From Flemingiibacterium sp964430755 (GTDB lineage Bacteria > Bacillota > Clostridia > Oscillospirales > CAG-272), in contig CAYSFT010000001.1 of assembly GCA_964430755.1 (NCBI GenBank), positions 39,578-103,577 on the forward strand: a stretch of DNA of 64,000 nucleotides. The letters are read 5' to 3'. A program made the position numbers and the translations under genes. Below the pieces are notes generated by a model. The model searched no databases and was not told where the DNA came from. It was given only the letters and a program-made list of their open reading frames with translations. Below are positions 8,563-17,055 of the stretch, piece after piece (the first letter of the stretch is position 1; each line of letters opens with the position of its first letter).

Positions 8563-9272
8563 ACGTTCATACCTCCAACTCCGTCGCTTATAACCTTTCC
8601 ACCCTGAATTTTAACCACACGCTGCTGGAAATAATCAACAAGATCCTTTTCGTGTGTAACAACGATGACGGTTTTTCCGCGCTTATGTATTTTAACGAGC
8701 AGATTCATAATCTCAAGACTCATCTTCGGGTCAATGTTACCCGTGGGCTCGTCTGCGATGATTATCTGCGGATTGTTTGCAAGTGCTCTTGCGAGAGCAA
8801 CACGCTGCTGTTCACCGCCCGAAAGCTGTGACGGATAAGAATTAAACTTCTCTGTCAGATTAACAATATTCAGAATAGCCGGTACGCGACGTTTGATAAT
8901 CTTCGTCGGCTCACCGACAACCTGCATTGCAAAAGCGACATTCTCGAATACTGTTTTGTTCGGGAAAAGACGGAAATCCTGGAACACAACACCGATCTCA
9001 CGGCGATAATGCGGCACCTTAAAATCCGAAATTTTCGACAGATCGTACACTGCAGGCTGTTTTCTTGATTCCTCATCTCTGTTCGCACGAACTATTATAC
9101 TTCCGCTTGTAGCCTTTTCCTCACGAAGAAGGAGCTTTGTCATAGTGGTTTTTCCGGCACCCGATTCACCGACAATGAACACAAACTCGCCGTCGTTGAT
9201 TTTAAGATTGACACCGTCCAGTGCCACAGTTCCGTTCGGATACACTTTTTTAACATCTCTGAATTCTATCAT
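8559..9272 (-). CDS. ftsE: Cell-division ATP-binding protein FtsE
   Basis: A 237-residue ABC ATPase. Walker A is GESGAGKTT (residues 36-44), the Q-loop VVFQDFRLF, the signature LSGGEQQRVALARAL, Walker B IIIADEPTGNID and the switch histidine VTHE. It works with FtsX at the septum to control peptidoglycan hydrolysis. It is the first gene of the ftsE-ftsX-M23-S41-greA-lysS run. The likely ribosome binding site CGGAG is about 14 nt from the ATG, longer than usual. No clean sigma-A promoter was found just upstream. Confidence 0.97.
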   Translation of the reverse strand: MIEFRDVKKVYPNGTVALDGVNLKINDGEFVFIVGESGAGKTTMTKLLLREEKATSGSIIVRANRDEESRKQPAVYDLSKISDFKVPHYRREIGVVFQDFRLFPNKTVFENVAFAMQVVGEPTKIIKRRVPAILNIVNLTEKFNSYPSQLSGGEQQRVALARALANNPQIIIADEPTGNIDPKMSLEIMNLLVKIHKRGKTVIVVTHEKDLVDYFQQRVVKIQGGKVISDGVGGMNV

Positions 9273-9320
9273 ATTCGTTAGGCAACTCCGTTATTTTCGT
9301 AATATTAAACAAACGCAAAA

Positions 9321-9381
9321 TGCTAAATGTCAAAACAGTCGTGCAAATAGCACCAAAAATCGAGGCTGTCGGCATTTAGCA
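9321..9381 (-). terminator. Nested hairpin, probable terminator of the CdaR-type gene
   Basis: Arms TGCTAAATG (9321-9329) and CATTTAGCA (9373-9381) enclose ACAG/CTGT (9335-9338, 9366-9369) and an inner GTGC-AAATA-GCAC hairpin (9341-9353). On the minus strand the stem runs into a T-rich tail. A separate stem-loop CCGTCCGCC/GGCGGACGG lies at 9388-9425. Both sit between the CdaR-type gene and ftsE. Confidence 0.55.
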
Positions 9382-9387
9382 GTCGTA

Positions 9388-9425
9388 CCGTCCGCCGATT
9401 ACACACAAATATAACAGGCGGACGG
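9388..9425. other. GC-rich stem-loop downstream of the CdaR-type gene
   Basis: Perfect 9 bp arms CCGTCCGCC (9388-9396) and GGCGGACGG (9417-9425) with a 20 nt AT-rich loop, 14 bp after the stop codon. No T-run follows on the minus strand, so it looks more like a 3'-end-protecting or auxiliary structure than a terminator on its own. Confidence 0.5.
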
Positions 9426-9439
9426 CGATATAATTATAA

Positions 9440-10525
9440 TTAGAATTTGACGGGTTTCGAGGTCAGATACTTCTTAACCATAAGTGCGACCTTAAATGTG
9501 ATTGCGTGTTCAAACTCGCGCAGATCAAGACCTGTGAGCTTTCTGATTTTCTCCAGGCGATATACGAGCGTGTTTCTGTGAACAAACAGCTTACGCGAGG
9601 TTTCGGAAACGTTGAGGTTGTTTTCGAAGAAGCACTGGATAGTCATAAGAGTTTCGCGGTCAAGCGATTCGAGTGAGCCCTTCTTGAAAACCTCCTGAAG
9701 GAACATTTCGCAAAGTGTTGTCGGGAGCTGATAGATAAGTCTGCCGATACCGAGGTTTTCGTAGCTGATGATATTCTTTTCTGTGTCGAACACCTTGCCG
9801 ACTTCAATTGCAACCTGTGCTTCCTTGAAGGAACGCGCAAGATCCTTGATGTTGTCAACAGCGGTACCGATACCGATTGTAACCTTTGCATAAAATTCGC
9901 TCGAAAGTGTATCTGCGATATTCTTTGCAGTCTTTTCAATCTCGCGGTTATCGTGTCCCGATTTAACCTCCTTAACAAGAACGATATCATGCTCACTAAC
10001 GCTGATAACGTAATCCTTGTTCTTATCCGGGAACATATTCTGCACCATGTCAAACGGAACAACATCGCTCTTACCGTAGAACTTGATAAGTATTACGGCA
10101 CGCATAACATCTGAATTGAAGTGCAGCTCTTTACTCTTTAAATAAATGTCGCTTGGGAGTATATTATCAAGGATGATATTCTTGATAAACGAACCCTTGT
10201 CGAGCTTTTCATCATACAGATTTTTGATATTGGAAAGAGATACGGAAAGAATCATAGAAATCTTTTCAGCCATCTTGTCTTCACCTTCGACAAATACGAT
10301 ATACTCGGCCTTTGCGCCCTGACCGATCTGTCTGTATGTATAACCGCCGGTGGTGATAGCTTCGGAAGTGTACGCCAGCTCATCACGGACGCCCTGTGCA
10401 GTTTCTCCGATCTTAACCAGTTCACTGCAAGAAATAATTACGCCGTTCTCGTCGATAACACCGATGACTCGATCCACAGCATCCTTCATTTGATGAATAA
10501 TACCTTGGAAAAATCTGTTTGACAT
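9440..10525 (-). CDS. CdaR/PucR-family transcriptional regulator
   Basis: A 361-residue protein. The N-terminal part (about 1-130) resembles the sugar-diacid recognition domain of CdaR (FFQGIIHQMKDAVDRVIGVIDENG, YIVFVEGED). A middle GGDEF-like region follows, and the C-terminus is a PucR-type helix-turn-helix (NLNVSETSRKLFVHRNTLVY, RLEKIRKLTGLDLREFEHA). Known CdaR proteins activate glucarate, galactarate or glycerate use; no such genes are nearby, so the effector cannot be assigned. The start at 10525 is chosen because GAAAGGAG lies 8 nt upstream; a longer frame to 10552 lacks a site. It follows a membrane protein gene by about 75 bp. Confidence 0.85.
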   Translation of the reverse strand: MSNRFFQGIIHQMKDAVDRVIGVIDENGVIISCSELVKIGETAQGVRDELAYTSEAITTGGYTYRQIGQGAKAEYIVFVEGEDKMAEKISMILSVSLSNIKNLYDEKLDKGSFIKNIILDNILPSDIYLKSKELHFNSDVMRAVILIKFYGKSDVVPFDMVQNMFPDKNKDYVISVSEHDIVLVKEVKSGHDNREIEKTAKNIADTLSSEFYAKVTIGIGTAVDNIKDLARSFKEAQVAIEVGKVFDTEKNIISYENLGIGRLIYQLPTTLCEMFLQEVFKKGSLESLDRETLMTIQCFFENNLNVSETSRKLFVHRNTLVYRLEKIRKLTGLDLREFEHAITFKVALMVKKYLTSKPVKF

Positions 10526-10600
10526 AGGGGCGACTCCTTTCAAGATTAACAAAAAATTTAGTTGGAATAATATTTGAATAAAAAGACTTTAAATAAATAC

Positions 10601-11398
10601 TCAGATCATTTTAACCGTGCAGATAACGGCAATTACAAGATAAGAAGCAAGCAAGAGGAAATCTGCCAAAATCGTCGATGCGGGCGACACTATCAAAAGC
10701 ACGGCACCTGCGATAACGGCTGCTGCACAAATAAAGAATGTAACCGCGCATTTTTTACCGCCGATTGTGACCTTGGCGAATGTATAATTTTTATTTTTTG
10801 CAATAAGAAGTACGCCAAGAGCAATTGCAGCAACGGCAAGGAGCAACATAAGCGGCTTCGCAGCTAAAACGCCAAGCTTTCCGACATAATAGAAGAATCC
10901 GCTAACCTGGGGCACAGATTTGGCAAGTCTTATCAAAAGAAAGCCTACAGCTGTAAGGAACGAATAAGCGAAGAAATTTCCGCCATAGATATTATGTACG
11001 AAATAAAGAACGGTAAAAGTGATGAGTGCGACGATTACCAATTCAATGTTATCATAAACATAGTAAACACCGCCGATTGCAAAAAGCGAAGTGACGTTTC
11101 CGAAGATAAATGCACTGGTCAGCACCTTATCCGATTCATCAACATTTTTCATCCTTCTGTATGTAAACAGTATCGCCGACAGCGCAAAGAGAACACCCGT
11201 AACCAGGAGAAACACAGGTAGTACAACAGTGTGTGTGAATATCTGATTATCCCCTGTCTTTATTGCGAGAACAACCGCAATAACAACAAATGCAAACTGA
11301 AGCATCAAGCGGTAAAGCTTGGCATCCTGCTGTTTTTCAGCCGCTAACTTTGCAGCCTTTTTTTCTTTGATTCTATTTTCCTTAATATTGTTACCCAC
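10601..11398 (-). CDS. Uncharacterised polytopic membrane protein
   Basis: I do not recognise the family. The 265-residue product has a charged Lys/Ala-rich N-terminal stretch (KEKKAAKLAAEKQQDAK) followed by about seven to eight membrane helices. Repeated helical pairs are seen (FAFVVIAVVLAI, VVLPVFLLVTGVLFALSAILF, LVIVALITFTVLYFVHNIYG, AKPLMLLLAVAAIALGVLLI). No catalytic motif is apparent. Translation starts at GTG with GGAGG about 11 nt upstream. It follows rsmE by 18 bp and is probably cotranscribed with it from the promoter at 12243-12271. Confidence 0.7.
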   Translation of the reverse strand: MGNNIKENRIKEKKAAKLAAEKQQDAKLYRLMLQFAFVVIAVVLAIKTGDNQIFTHTVVLPVFLLVTGVLFALSAILFTYRRMKNVDESDKVLTSAFIFGNVTSLFAIGGVYYVYDNIELVIVALITFTVLYFVHNIYGGNFFAYSFLTAVGFLLIRLAKSVPQVSGFFYYVGKLGVLAAKPLMLLLAVAAIALGVLLIAKNKNYTFAKVTIGGKKCAVTFFICAAAVIAGAVLLIVSPASTILADFLLLASYLVIAVICTVKMI

Positions 11399-11416
11399 TT
11401 TAGAAGAACCTCCACC

Positions 11417-12169
11417 TTACAACTCAAAATTATAGGTAAGACACGCAAGCACAAAGCTCGGTGCCGTTTCACAGCGAAGAATACGCCGTCCGAGGCCGCA
11501 TATATTGAAACCTGCCGCACGCGCCGCCTCAACCTCTTTATGCGAAAATCCGCCCTCTGAACCGATTATCACAGAAATACTTTCGGGCATTTCGCCGTCC
11601 TTGTATTTCTCATTCAAAAGCCGTCGCAAAGGCACAGTGTCATCGCCCTCGTAGAAAAAGAGGACAAGCTCACTTTCTGCCGCTTTGCTTAACATTTCAC
11701 GAAACGATATCGGAAGCGTCACCTCAGGAACAGTACCGCGACCGCATTGTTTTGCGGCTTCAAGCGCGATACGCGAACGTCGTTCAAGCTTTTTTTGTTC
11801 TTTGCGGGAGTCGTCATCCCGACGAGCGACACAGCGTTCCGATTCAAACGGTACTATCGTGTGCGCTCCGGTTTCAACCGATTTCTGAATGATAACGTCA
11901 AGCTTGTCCGATTTCGGAAGAGCCTGAAAAAGACGAACCGTATACGGCGGCTCTGTGTCACTCTTACGGGAGGAAATTATCTTTGCCGTAACGCTGTCGG
12001 ATGTAAAATCCACAAGCTCACAGTCATATTCGTTTTTCTGCATATCACAAACGGTGATATGTTCTCCCGCGCGCATACGAAGTGAGCGCGAGATATGAAT
12101 GGCATCATCGCCGCAGACAGTTACATATCCGTCCGCGATATTTGAAGCCGACAGAAAGAAACGCGGCAT
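11417..12169 (-). CDS. rsmE: 16S rRNA m3U1498 methyltransferase RsmE
   Basis: A 250-residue SPOUT-class methyltransferase that makes N3-methyl-U1498 in 16S rRNA using SAM. The N-terminal PUA-like part (MPRFFLSASNIADG, HISRSLRMRAGEHITVCD) is followed by the knotted SAM-binding core with VRLFQALPKSDKLDVIIQKSVETGAHTIVPFESERC split over two strands and the signature IIGSEGGFSHKEVEAA then GLGRRILRCETAP. The start at 12169 has GAGG 6 nt upstream. It lies behind prmA, a frequent prmA-rsmE pairing, but has its own strong promoter. Confidence 0.95.
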   Translation of the reverse strand: MPRFFLSASNIADGYVTVCGDDAIHISRSLRMRAGEHITVCDMQKNEYDCELVDFTSDSVTAKIISSRKSDTEPPYTVRLFQALPKSDKLDVIIQKSVETGAHTIVPFESERCVARRDDDSRKEQKKLERRSRIALEAAKQCGRGTVPEVTLPISFREMLSKAAESELVLFFYEGDDTVPLRRLLNEKYKDGEMPESISVIIGSEGGFSHKEVEAARAAGFNICGLGRRILRCETAPSFVLACLTYNFEL

Positions 12170-12242
12170 TTTTAACCTCAAAAACAAGATTAGTCAAAAT
12201 TGGCACAACTTTTTGTTGTTTGTTTGCCCGACTATATTGTAT

Positions 12243-12271
12243 ATTATACTACACTTTCGTCATTTTGTCAA
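12243..12271 (-). promoter_or_regulatory. Consensus sigma-A promoter of rsmE
   Basis: On the minus strand TTGACA (12266-12271), a 17 bp spacer and TATAAT (12243-12248), a perfect match. It makes rsmE, the membrane protein and perhaps the CdaR-type gene independent of the heat-shock genes upstream. Confidence 0.85.
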
Positions 12272-12339
12272 ATATTTTAGCGAAATTTTTTGCATATTTT
12301 TTTATCAAACGCGAAAAAAACCGTTATTTTTTCCAAATT

Positions 12340-13260
12340 TTAGTCTTTTTGGTAAACCATTGCCACCCAGTCGCTTTCCATTGCTTCCTCAACGAGGGTG
12401 AAGCCGTGACTCTTCATGGCCTTTCTGACATCCTCGGCATACACCTCAATAATACCGGACGTGATAAGATAAGAGCCTTTCTCCAGATAATTACCGATAT
12501 CGGGCGACATTCTGACAATGATATCAGCAACGATATTTGCAACAGCGAAATCATAAAGTCCGCCGTCTGTATCAACATTTGCAAGGAGATCGGAAACGTC
12601 ACACGTGATATTGTCGCAGTCATTATCCTTGCAGTTTTCGCGTGCCACACGCACGGCAACGGGATCTATATCATAAGCAAAGCACTCCTTCGCACCAAGC
12701 TTTGACGCGCATATAGCAAGTATACCGCTTCCCGTACCGACATCGAGCATACGCTGTCCCGGGACGAGATACTTTTCAATCAGCTTGCAGACAAGACGTG
12801 TTGTTTCATGAGTACCCGTACCGAAAGCCATACCGGGATCCATTCTGACGATAATGTCATCAGGCTCGGCATCGTATTCCTCCCAAGCAGGAACTATCAC
12901 AAGTCTCTCGCCGACGCGAATGGGATGGTAATATTTCTTCCAAGCGGTTGACCACTCCTCCTCGTCAACGCCGATAAGCTCACATTTGGCATCAATTCCC
13001 TCTGCGCTGAAGCGTTCCTTCAAAAACAGCATATAATCGTTGTAATTTTTGTTGTCGGGAATGTATATTGAAACCGCGCCGCGTGTTTTGTCGGCGTTGA
13101 GTATACTTTCGTCAATAAGATCGCCGTAAACGGTCTTGAGTCCCTCCTCGATATCGCTGTAATCTTCAATCATAATACCGTTATCGAGCATACTCATAAT
13201 AGCGGCAGTGCGCTCGATGTCACCTGTTGCGACGGATACGCGAAGCTGTGTCCAGTTCAT
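12340..13260 (-). CDS. prmA: Ribosomal protein L11 methyltransferase PrmA
   Basis: A 306-residue SAM-dependent methyltransferase that trimethylates ribosomal protein L11. Class I Rossmann motifs are clear: GMAFGTGTHETTRLV, then LDVGTGSGILAICASKLGA (motif I), AYDIDPVAVRVARENC and the catalytic-loop region FAVANIVADIIV. The N-terminal part (1-110) is the L11-recognition domain. The start at 13260 is set by AAAGGAG 6 nt upstream. It lies behind dnaJ, the usual position in Bacillota, with a GC-rich hairpin (13290-13317) between them. Confidence 0.95.
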   Translation of the reverse strand: MNWTQLRVSVATGDIERTAAIMSMLDNGIMIEDYSDIEEGLKTVYGDLIDESILNADKTRGAVSIYIPDNKNYNDYMLFLKERFSAEGIDAKCELIGVDEEEWSTAWKKYYHPIRVGERLVIVPAWEEYDAEPDDIIVRMDPGMAFGTGTHETTRLVCKLIEKYLVPGQRMLDVGTGSGILAICASKLGAKECFAYDIDPVAVRVARENCKDNDCDNITCDVSDLLANVDTDGGLYDFAVANIVADIIVRMSPDIGNYLEKGSYLITSGIIEVYAEDVRKAMKSHGFTLVEEAMESDWVAMVYQKD

Positions 13261-13289
13261 AATAATCTCCTTTAAAAAAATAATAATGT

Positions 13290-13317
13290 CCTCCGCCATC
13301 TCATGGGACAGCGGAGG
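13290..13317 (-). other. Intercistronic hairpin between dnaJ and prmA
   Basis: Perfect arms CCTCCGC (13290-13296) and GCGGAGG (13311-13317). On the minus strand the stem is followed, after several bases, by a TATTATTTTTTT-like run. It may be a leaky terminator or a processing site that lowers prmA expression relative to dnaJ. Confidence 0.5.
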
Positions 13318-13347
13318 TTATTAAAATGTGTACACAATAATTATCAA

Positions 13348-14487
13348 TTATTTATTGAACAGTTTCTTTATAAAGCTGCTTTTCTTTGTGTTGTTCTTCT
13401 CTCCGAGACTTTCGGCGAACTTGCGCAGTAAATCCTTCTGTGCCTCCGTAAGTCCGCGCGGAGTTTCGATTGAAACCGCAAATATGAGGTCACCTCGGCT
13501 CTTGCTGTTGACATAAGGAATACCGCGTCCGCGAAGCGTAAATTGCGTGCCGTGCTGTGTTCCCTCGGGAATGTTATATGTTTCCTTGCCCTCAAGCGTC
13601 GGAATCTCTATCTGTGCACCGAGTGCCGCCTCTGCATAGGTTATCGGCACTTCGCAGTATATGTTGTAACCGTCGCGCTCGAAAATCGGATGCGGACGAA
13701 CCGAAACTGCAATAATGAGGTCACCTGCCGAGCCGCCGTTTCTGCCGCTGTCGCCCTGGGAGCGAATCGCAACCTTTTGACCGTCATCAATACCTGCAGG
13801 AATCGTCACCTCAAGCTTCTTCGAGTTCTTAACATAGCCCTTACCCTTACAGTAAGTGCACGGTTCTTTTATCTTTTTACCGGTACCGCCGCAGTCTTCA
13901 CAAGGACGTGTCGTCTGCATCATACCGAGCATAGTACGCTGCTGAACACGTACAGTACCCGTTCCGTGACAGGTTGAACAAGTGTCAACAGTAGTTCCCT
14001 TTTTTGCTCCGGAGCCTTCACATTCGGGACATTTTTCAATCCGTCCGTAGCTTATTTCCTTTTTGCATCCGAACGCCGCTTCCTCAAAAGAAATCGTTAC
14101 GCGCTGAAGAATATCACCGCCGCGCATCGGACCGTTACGGCGAGACGACTGTGAGCCGCCCATACCGCCACCAAAAAAGCTGCCGAAGATGTCGCCGAAA
14201 ATATCAGAAGCATCAAAACCGCCAAAGCCCCCAAAACCGCCCTCAAATCCGTCCTGACCGTCAACTCCTGCATGACCGAACTGATCATAGCGCGACTTTT
14301 TCTCGGGATCGGACAGTACGGCATAAGCCTCATTGACCTCTTTGAAATTTTTCTCGGCTTCAGCATCGCCCGGATTCATATCGGGATGATATTTTTTTGC
14401 AAGCTGACGGTAAGCCTTTTTAATCGCCGCCTCGTCAGCCGATTTATCGAGGCCGAGCACCTCGTAATAATCTCTTTTATCTGCCAT
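13348..14487 (-). CDS. dnaJ: Chaperone DnaJ (Hsp40)
   Basis: A 379-residue type I J-protein that delivers substrates to DnaK and stimulates its ATPase. Order: J domain with the HPD motif (KKYHPDMNPGD), Gly/Phe-rich linker (EGGFGGFGGFDASDIFGDIF), four CxxCxGxG zinc-binding repeats (CPECEGSG, CSTCHGTG, CEDCGGTG, CTYCKGKG) and C-terminal substrate-binding beta domains. The length is normal. It is separated from dnaK by 676 bp that hold a long palindromic repeat, and a possible own promoter lies upstream. Confidence 0.98.
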   Translation of the reverse strand: MADKRDYYEVLGLDKSADEAAIKKAYRQLAKKYHPDMNPGDAEAEKNFKEVNEAYAVLSDPEKKSRYDQFGHAGVDGQDGFEGGFGGFGGFDASDIFGDIFGSFFGGGMGGSQSSRRNGPMRGGDILQRVTISFEEAAFGCKKEISYGRIEKCPECEGSGAKKGTTVDTCSTCHGTGTVRVQQRTMLGMMQTTRPCEDCGGTGKKIKEPCTYCKGKGYVKNSKKLEVTIPAGIDDGQKVAIRSQGDSGRNGGSAGDLIIAVSVRPHPIFERDGYNIYCEVPITYAEAALGAQIEIPTLEGKETYNIPEGTQHGTQFTLRGRGIPYVNSKSRGDLIFAVSIETPRGLTEAQKDLLRKFAESLGEKNNTKKSSFIKKLFNK

Positions 14488-14562
14488 GTGTATCTCCTCA
14501 ATTTCAGGAAAATTGATAAATCTTTTTGTTTTCAGACTATTTCTTGTCCGCTTAACTTAATT

Positions 14563-14591
14563 ATTATACTATATTATTTGAAATAAATAAA
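14563..14591 (-). promoter_or_regulatory. Candidate promoter of dnaJ
   Basis: On the minus strand a good -10 TATAAT (14563-14568) with a weak -35 TTTATT (14586-14591) 17 bp away, just inside the AT-rich edge of the dnaK-dnaJ spacer. It would restore dnaJ expression downstream of the palindromic insertion. Confidence 0.4.
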
Positions 14592-14647
14592 CAATAATTT
14601 GTAAATTCGCAGTTTTTGTGGGGGGGAGTGGTTAGTGTTTGCGTATA

Positions 14648-15065
14648 GGAGATACGGTCGCTTTTTGAAAAAAGCTCCGCAAAAACTTTAATATACGCTA
14701 TCGCTTCACAGGTCCATCGCATAAAGCTCCGAATATACGCTCTCGGTAGTCGGGAACCCTCCTCACTCCGTCTCCTCCGACTCCGTTCGGTATCCCAACG
14801 ACCGTTTTACGGCAATCGTTCGTTAAATCACATTAATACTGTTTGCGGCACAAAAGTTACATTTATGCAGCAGAAGCTAAAGATGTCGTTGCAGAAATGG
14901 CAACCGATATGCGGTTGTTGGGAAGGTGAGCGAACGCGGAGGAGCGTGAGCGAGATGGGCCCCGACTACCGAGAGCGGTTTCGAAGCGGAGAACAAACAC
15001 TCTGTGAGCTTTGCGTTCATTAAAGTTTTTTGCCAGGCTTTTTTTCAAAAAAAGCCGCGTATCCC
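14648..15065. repeat. Long imperfect palindromic repeat (MITE-like) between dnaK and dnaJ
   Basis: The 676 bp spacer holds no gene. About 418 bp form an inverted repeat with arms of roughly 160 bp around a loop of about 95 bp. Matching blocks are: GATACG 14651-14656 with CGTATC 15058-15063; the hairpin GCTTTTTGAAAAAAGC 14660-14675 with GGCTTTTTTTC...AAAGCC 15036-15056; GCAAAAACTTTAAT 14679-14692 with its complement 15019-15033; and a perfect 16 bp block GCTCTCGGTAGTCGGG 14739-14754 with its complement 14961-14976. Similarity continues to CCCAACGACCG near 14795-14808 and CGGTTGTTGGG near 14912-14922. It has no transposase, so it is probably a non-autonomous or REP-like element. Confidence 0.75.
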
Positions 15066-15095
15066 CTTTATGCTTCGATTCCCACTCACTAAAAC

Positions 15096-15132
15096 CAAAA
15101 ACGGGCTGACTCAGCAAAAAACGAGCCAACCC
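15096..15132 (-). terminator. Terminator after dnaK
   Basis: On the minus strand GGGTTGGCT pairs with AGTCAGCCC (plus-strand positions 15124-15132 and 15103-15111, with G-U pairs), followed by GTTTTTGGTTTT. Confidence 0.65.
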
Positions 15133-15163
15133 ATTTTGATATTAAAACGTCAACGCTGTATGA

Positions 15164-17011
15164 TTACTCGTTTGTCTTATCCTCGAAATCTGCGTTATAG
15201 AAGGTGTCACCGTCAGCGCTCTGTGCGCCTGCGCCGGGATTTGCACCCATATCGGGACCTGCGCCCTGTGCACCCTGCTGCTGTGCATAAAGCTTCTCGG
15301 CAATCGGATAGAAAGACTTCTGAAGTGCCTCGGTGTCTGCCTTGATAGCCTCAATGTCACCGCCCTTGATGGTTTCCTTGAGCTTTTCAATAGCAGCCTG
15401 AACAGGCGCCTTTTCAGCATCGGTAACCTTATCGCCAAGCTCGCCGAGAGTCTTTTCAGTCTGGAAGATTGTGTTCTCAGCGTTATTCTTGGTTTCAACA
15501 GCTTCCTTCTGCTTCTTGTCTTCTTCGGCAAACTTCTCTGCTTCCTTAACTGCCTTGTCAATATCCTCCTGCGACATATTAGTCGAGGATGTGATAGTGA
15601 TGTGCTGTTCCTTGCCGGTGCCCTTATCCTTTGCAGTTACGTTAACGATACCGTTAGCGTCGATATCAAAGGTTACTTCAATCTGCGGAATGCCGCGAGG
15701 TGCGGGAGCGATACCGTCAAGCGAGAAACGACCGAGAGTGGTGTTGCCTGCCGCCATATCGCGCTCACCCTGGAGAACGTGAATCTCAACCGAGGTCTGA
15801 CCGTCAGCCGCAGTGGAATAAACCTGGCTCTTCTTTACGGGGATGGTTGTATTTCTGTCGATAATTCTGTTGAATACGCCGCCGAGAGTTTCAATACCGA
15901 GCGAGAGAGGAGTTACGTCGAGAAGGAGAAGATCCTTAACGTCGCCGCCGAGTACGCCGCCCTGAATAGCCGCACCGAGTGCTACACATTCATCGGGGTT
16001 GATACCCTTGAAGGGTTCCTTGCCGATAAAGTCCTTAACTGCATCCTGAACTGCAGGAATTCTTGTCGAACCGCCAACGAGAAGCACCTTGTCGATCTGA
16101 CCAACGGTGAGGCCGGAGTCTGCGAGTGCCTTCTTGGTGGGAGTCATGGTGCGCTCAACGAGGTCTGCTGTGAGTTCGTTGAATTTTGCTCTTGTGAGAG
16201 TTCCGTCAAAGTGCTTGGGGCCTGTTGCATCTGCGGTGATGAACGGGAGATTGATATTGGACGAGGCAACGCCCGAAAGTTCGATCTTTGCCTTTTCAGC
16301 AGCTTCCTTGAGTCTCTGGAGAGCCATCTTGTCATTGCGGAGATCAATGCCGTTTTCGCGCTTGAATTCTTCTGCAATCCAGTCAATGATACGTGCGTCG
16401 AAGTCGTCACCGCCGAGCTTGTTGTCGCCGTGTGTTGCGAGAACCTCGAAAACGCCGTCGGAAATTTCGAGAATGGATACGTCGAATGTACCGCCGCCGA
16501 GGTCGAATACCATGATCTTCTGCTCTTTTGCGTCCTTGTCAACGCCATATGCAAGTGCCGCCGCGGTGGGCTCGTTGATAATTCTCTGTACGTTAAGACC
16601 TGCGATCTTGCCTGCGTCCTTGGTTGCCTGACGCTGTGCATCGGTGAAGTATGCGGGAACGGTGATAACTGCGTCTGTAACAGTTGTTCCGAGATAAGCC
16701 TCCGCATCTGCCTTCAGCTTCTGAAGGATCATCGCGGAAACTTCCTGAGGAGCGTACTTCTTATCGTCGATGGATACCTTATAGTCAGAACCCATGTGAC
16801 GCTTGATGGAAGAAACTGTACGGTCGGGGTTAGTTATAGCCTGACGCTTTGCAACCTGACCAACCATACGCTCGCCGGTTTTAGAGAATGCAACGACCGA
16901 AGGGGTTGTTCTTGCCCCCTCGGGGTTTGTGATAACGGTGGGTTCGCCGCCCTCAAATACAGCGACGCAAGAGTTTGTTGTACCTAAATCTATACCAATA
17001 ATCTTTCCCAT
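15164..17011 (-). CDS. dnaK: Chaperone DnaK (Hsp70)
   Basis: A 615-residue Hsp70. The N-terminal ATPase domain has GIDLGTTNSCVAVFEGG (phosphate loop 1), VFDLGGGTFDVSILEI (phosphate 2) and VLLVGGSTRIPAVQDAV (adenosine). The linker is DVKDLLLLDVTPLSLGIET. The substrate-binding domain and helical lid follow, ending in a Gly/Ala/Gln-rich tail. It refolds or holds proteins together with DnaJ and GrpE. The start has AAAGGAG upstream. It is transcribed from the CIRCE-controlled promoter ahead of hrcA, 44 bp after grpE, and is followed by a terminator. Confidence 0.99.
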   Translation of the reverse strand: MGKIIGIDLGTTNSCVAVFEGGEPTVITNPEGARTTPSVVAFSKTGERMVGQVAKRQAITNPDRTVSSIKRHMGSDYKVSIDDKKYAPQEVSAMILQKLKADAEAYLGTTVTDAVITVPAYFTDAQRQATKDAGKIAGLNVQRIINEPTAAALAYGVDKDAKEQKIMVFDLGGGTFDVSILEISDGVFEVLATHGDNKLGGDDFDARIIDWIAEEFKRENGIDLRNDKMALQRLKEAAEKAKIELSGVASSNINLPFITADATGPKHFDGTLTRAKFNELTADLVERTMTPTKKALADSGLTVGQIDKVLLVGGSTRIPAVQDAVKDFIGKEPFKGINPDECVALGAAIQGGVLGGDVKDLLLLDVTPLSLGIETLGGVFNRIIDRNTTIPVKKSQVYSTAADGQTSVEIHVLQGERDMAAGNTTLGRFSLDGIAPAPRGIPQIEVTFDIDANGIVNVTAKDKGTGKEQHITITSSTNMSQEDIDKAVKEAEKFAEEDKKQKEAVETKNNAENTIFQTEKTLGELGDKVTDAEKAPVQAAIEKLKETIKGGDIEAIKADTEALQKSFYPIAEKLYAQQQGAQGAGPDMGANPGAGAQSADGDTFYNADFEDKTNE

Positions 17012-17055
17012 AATAAATATCTCCTTTATAAATAAAATGTATTGTTTACTAAAAT

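Noticed and set aside
14863..15129. Open frame within the dnaK-dnaJ spacer
   Set aside because: It runs across both the loop and an arm of the palindromic element, has no ribosome site and a composition typical of chance frames.
14600..15130. CRISPR array or tRNA cluster in the dnaK-dnaJ spacer
   Set aside because: The repeats are inverted, not regularly spaced direct repeats, and no cloverleaf or cas gene is present.
15602..16987. A 461-codon open frame on the plus strand opposite dnaK
   Set aside because: It is antisense to highly constrained dnaK codons. Such mirror frames are a well-known artefact of dnaK (once misannotated as glutamate dehydrogenase) and no ribosome site or family match is seen.
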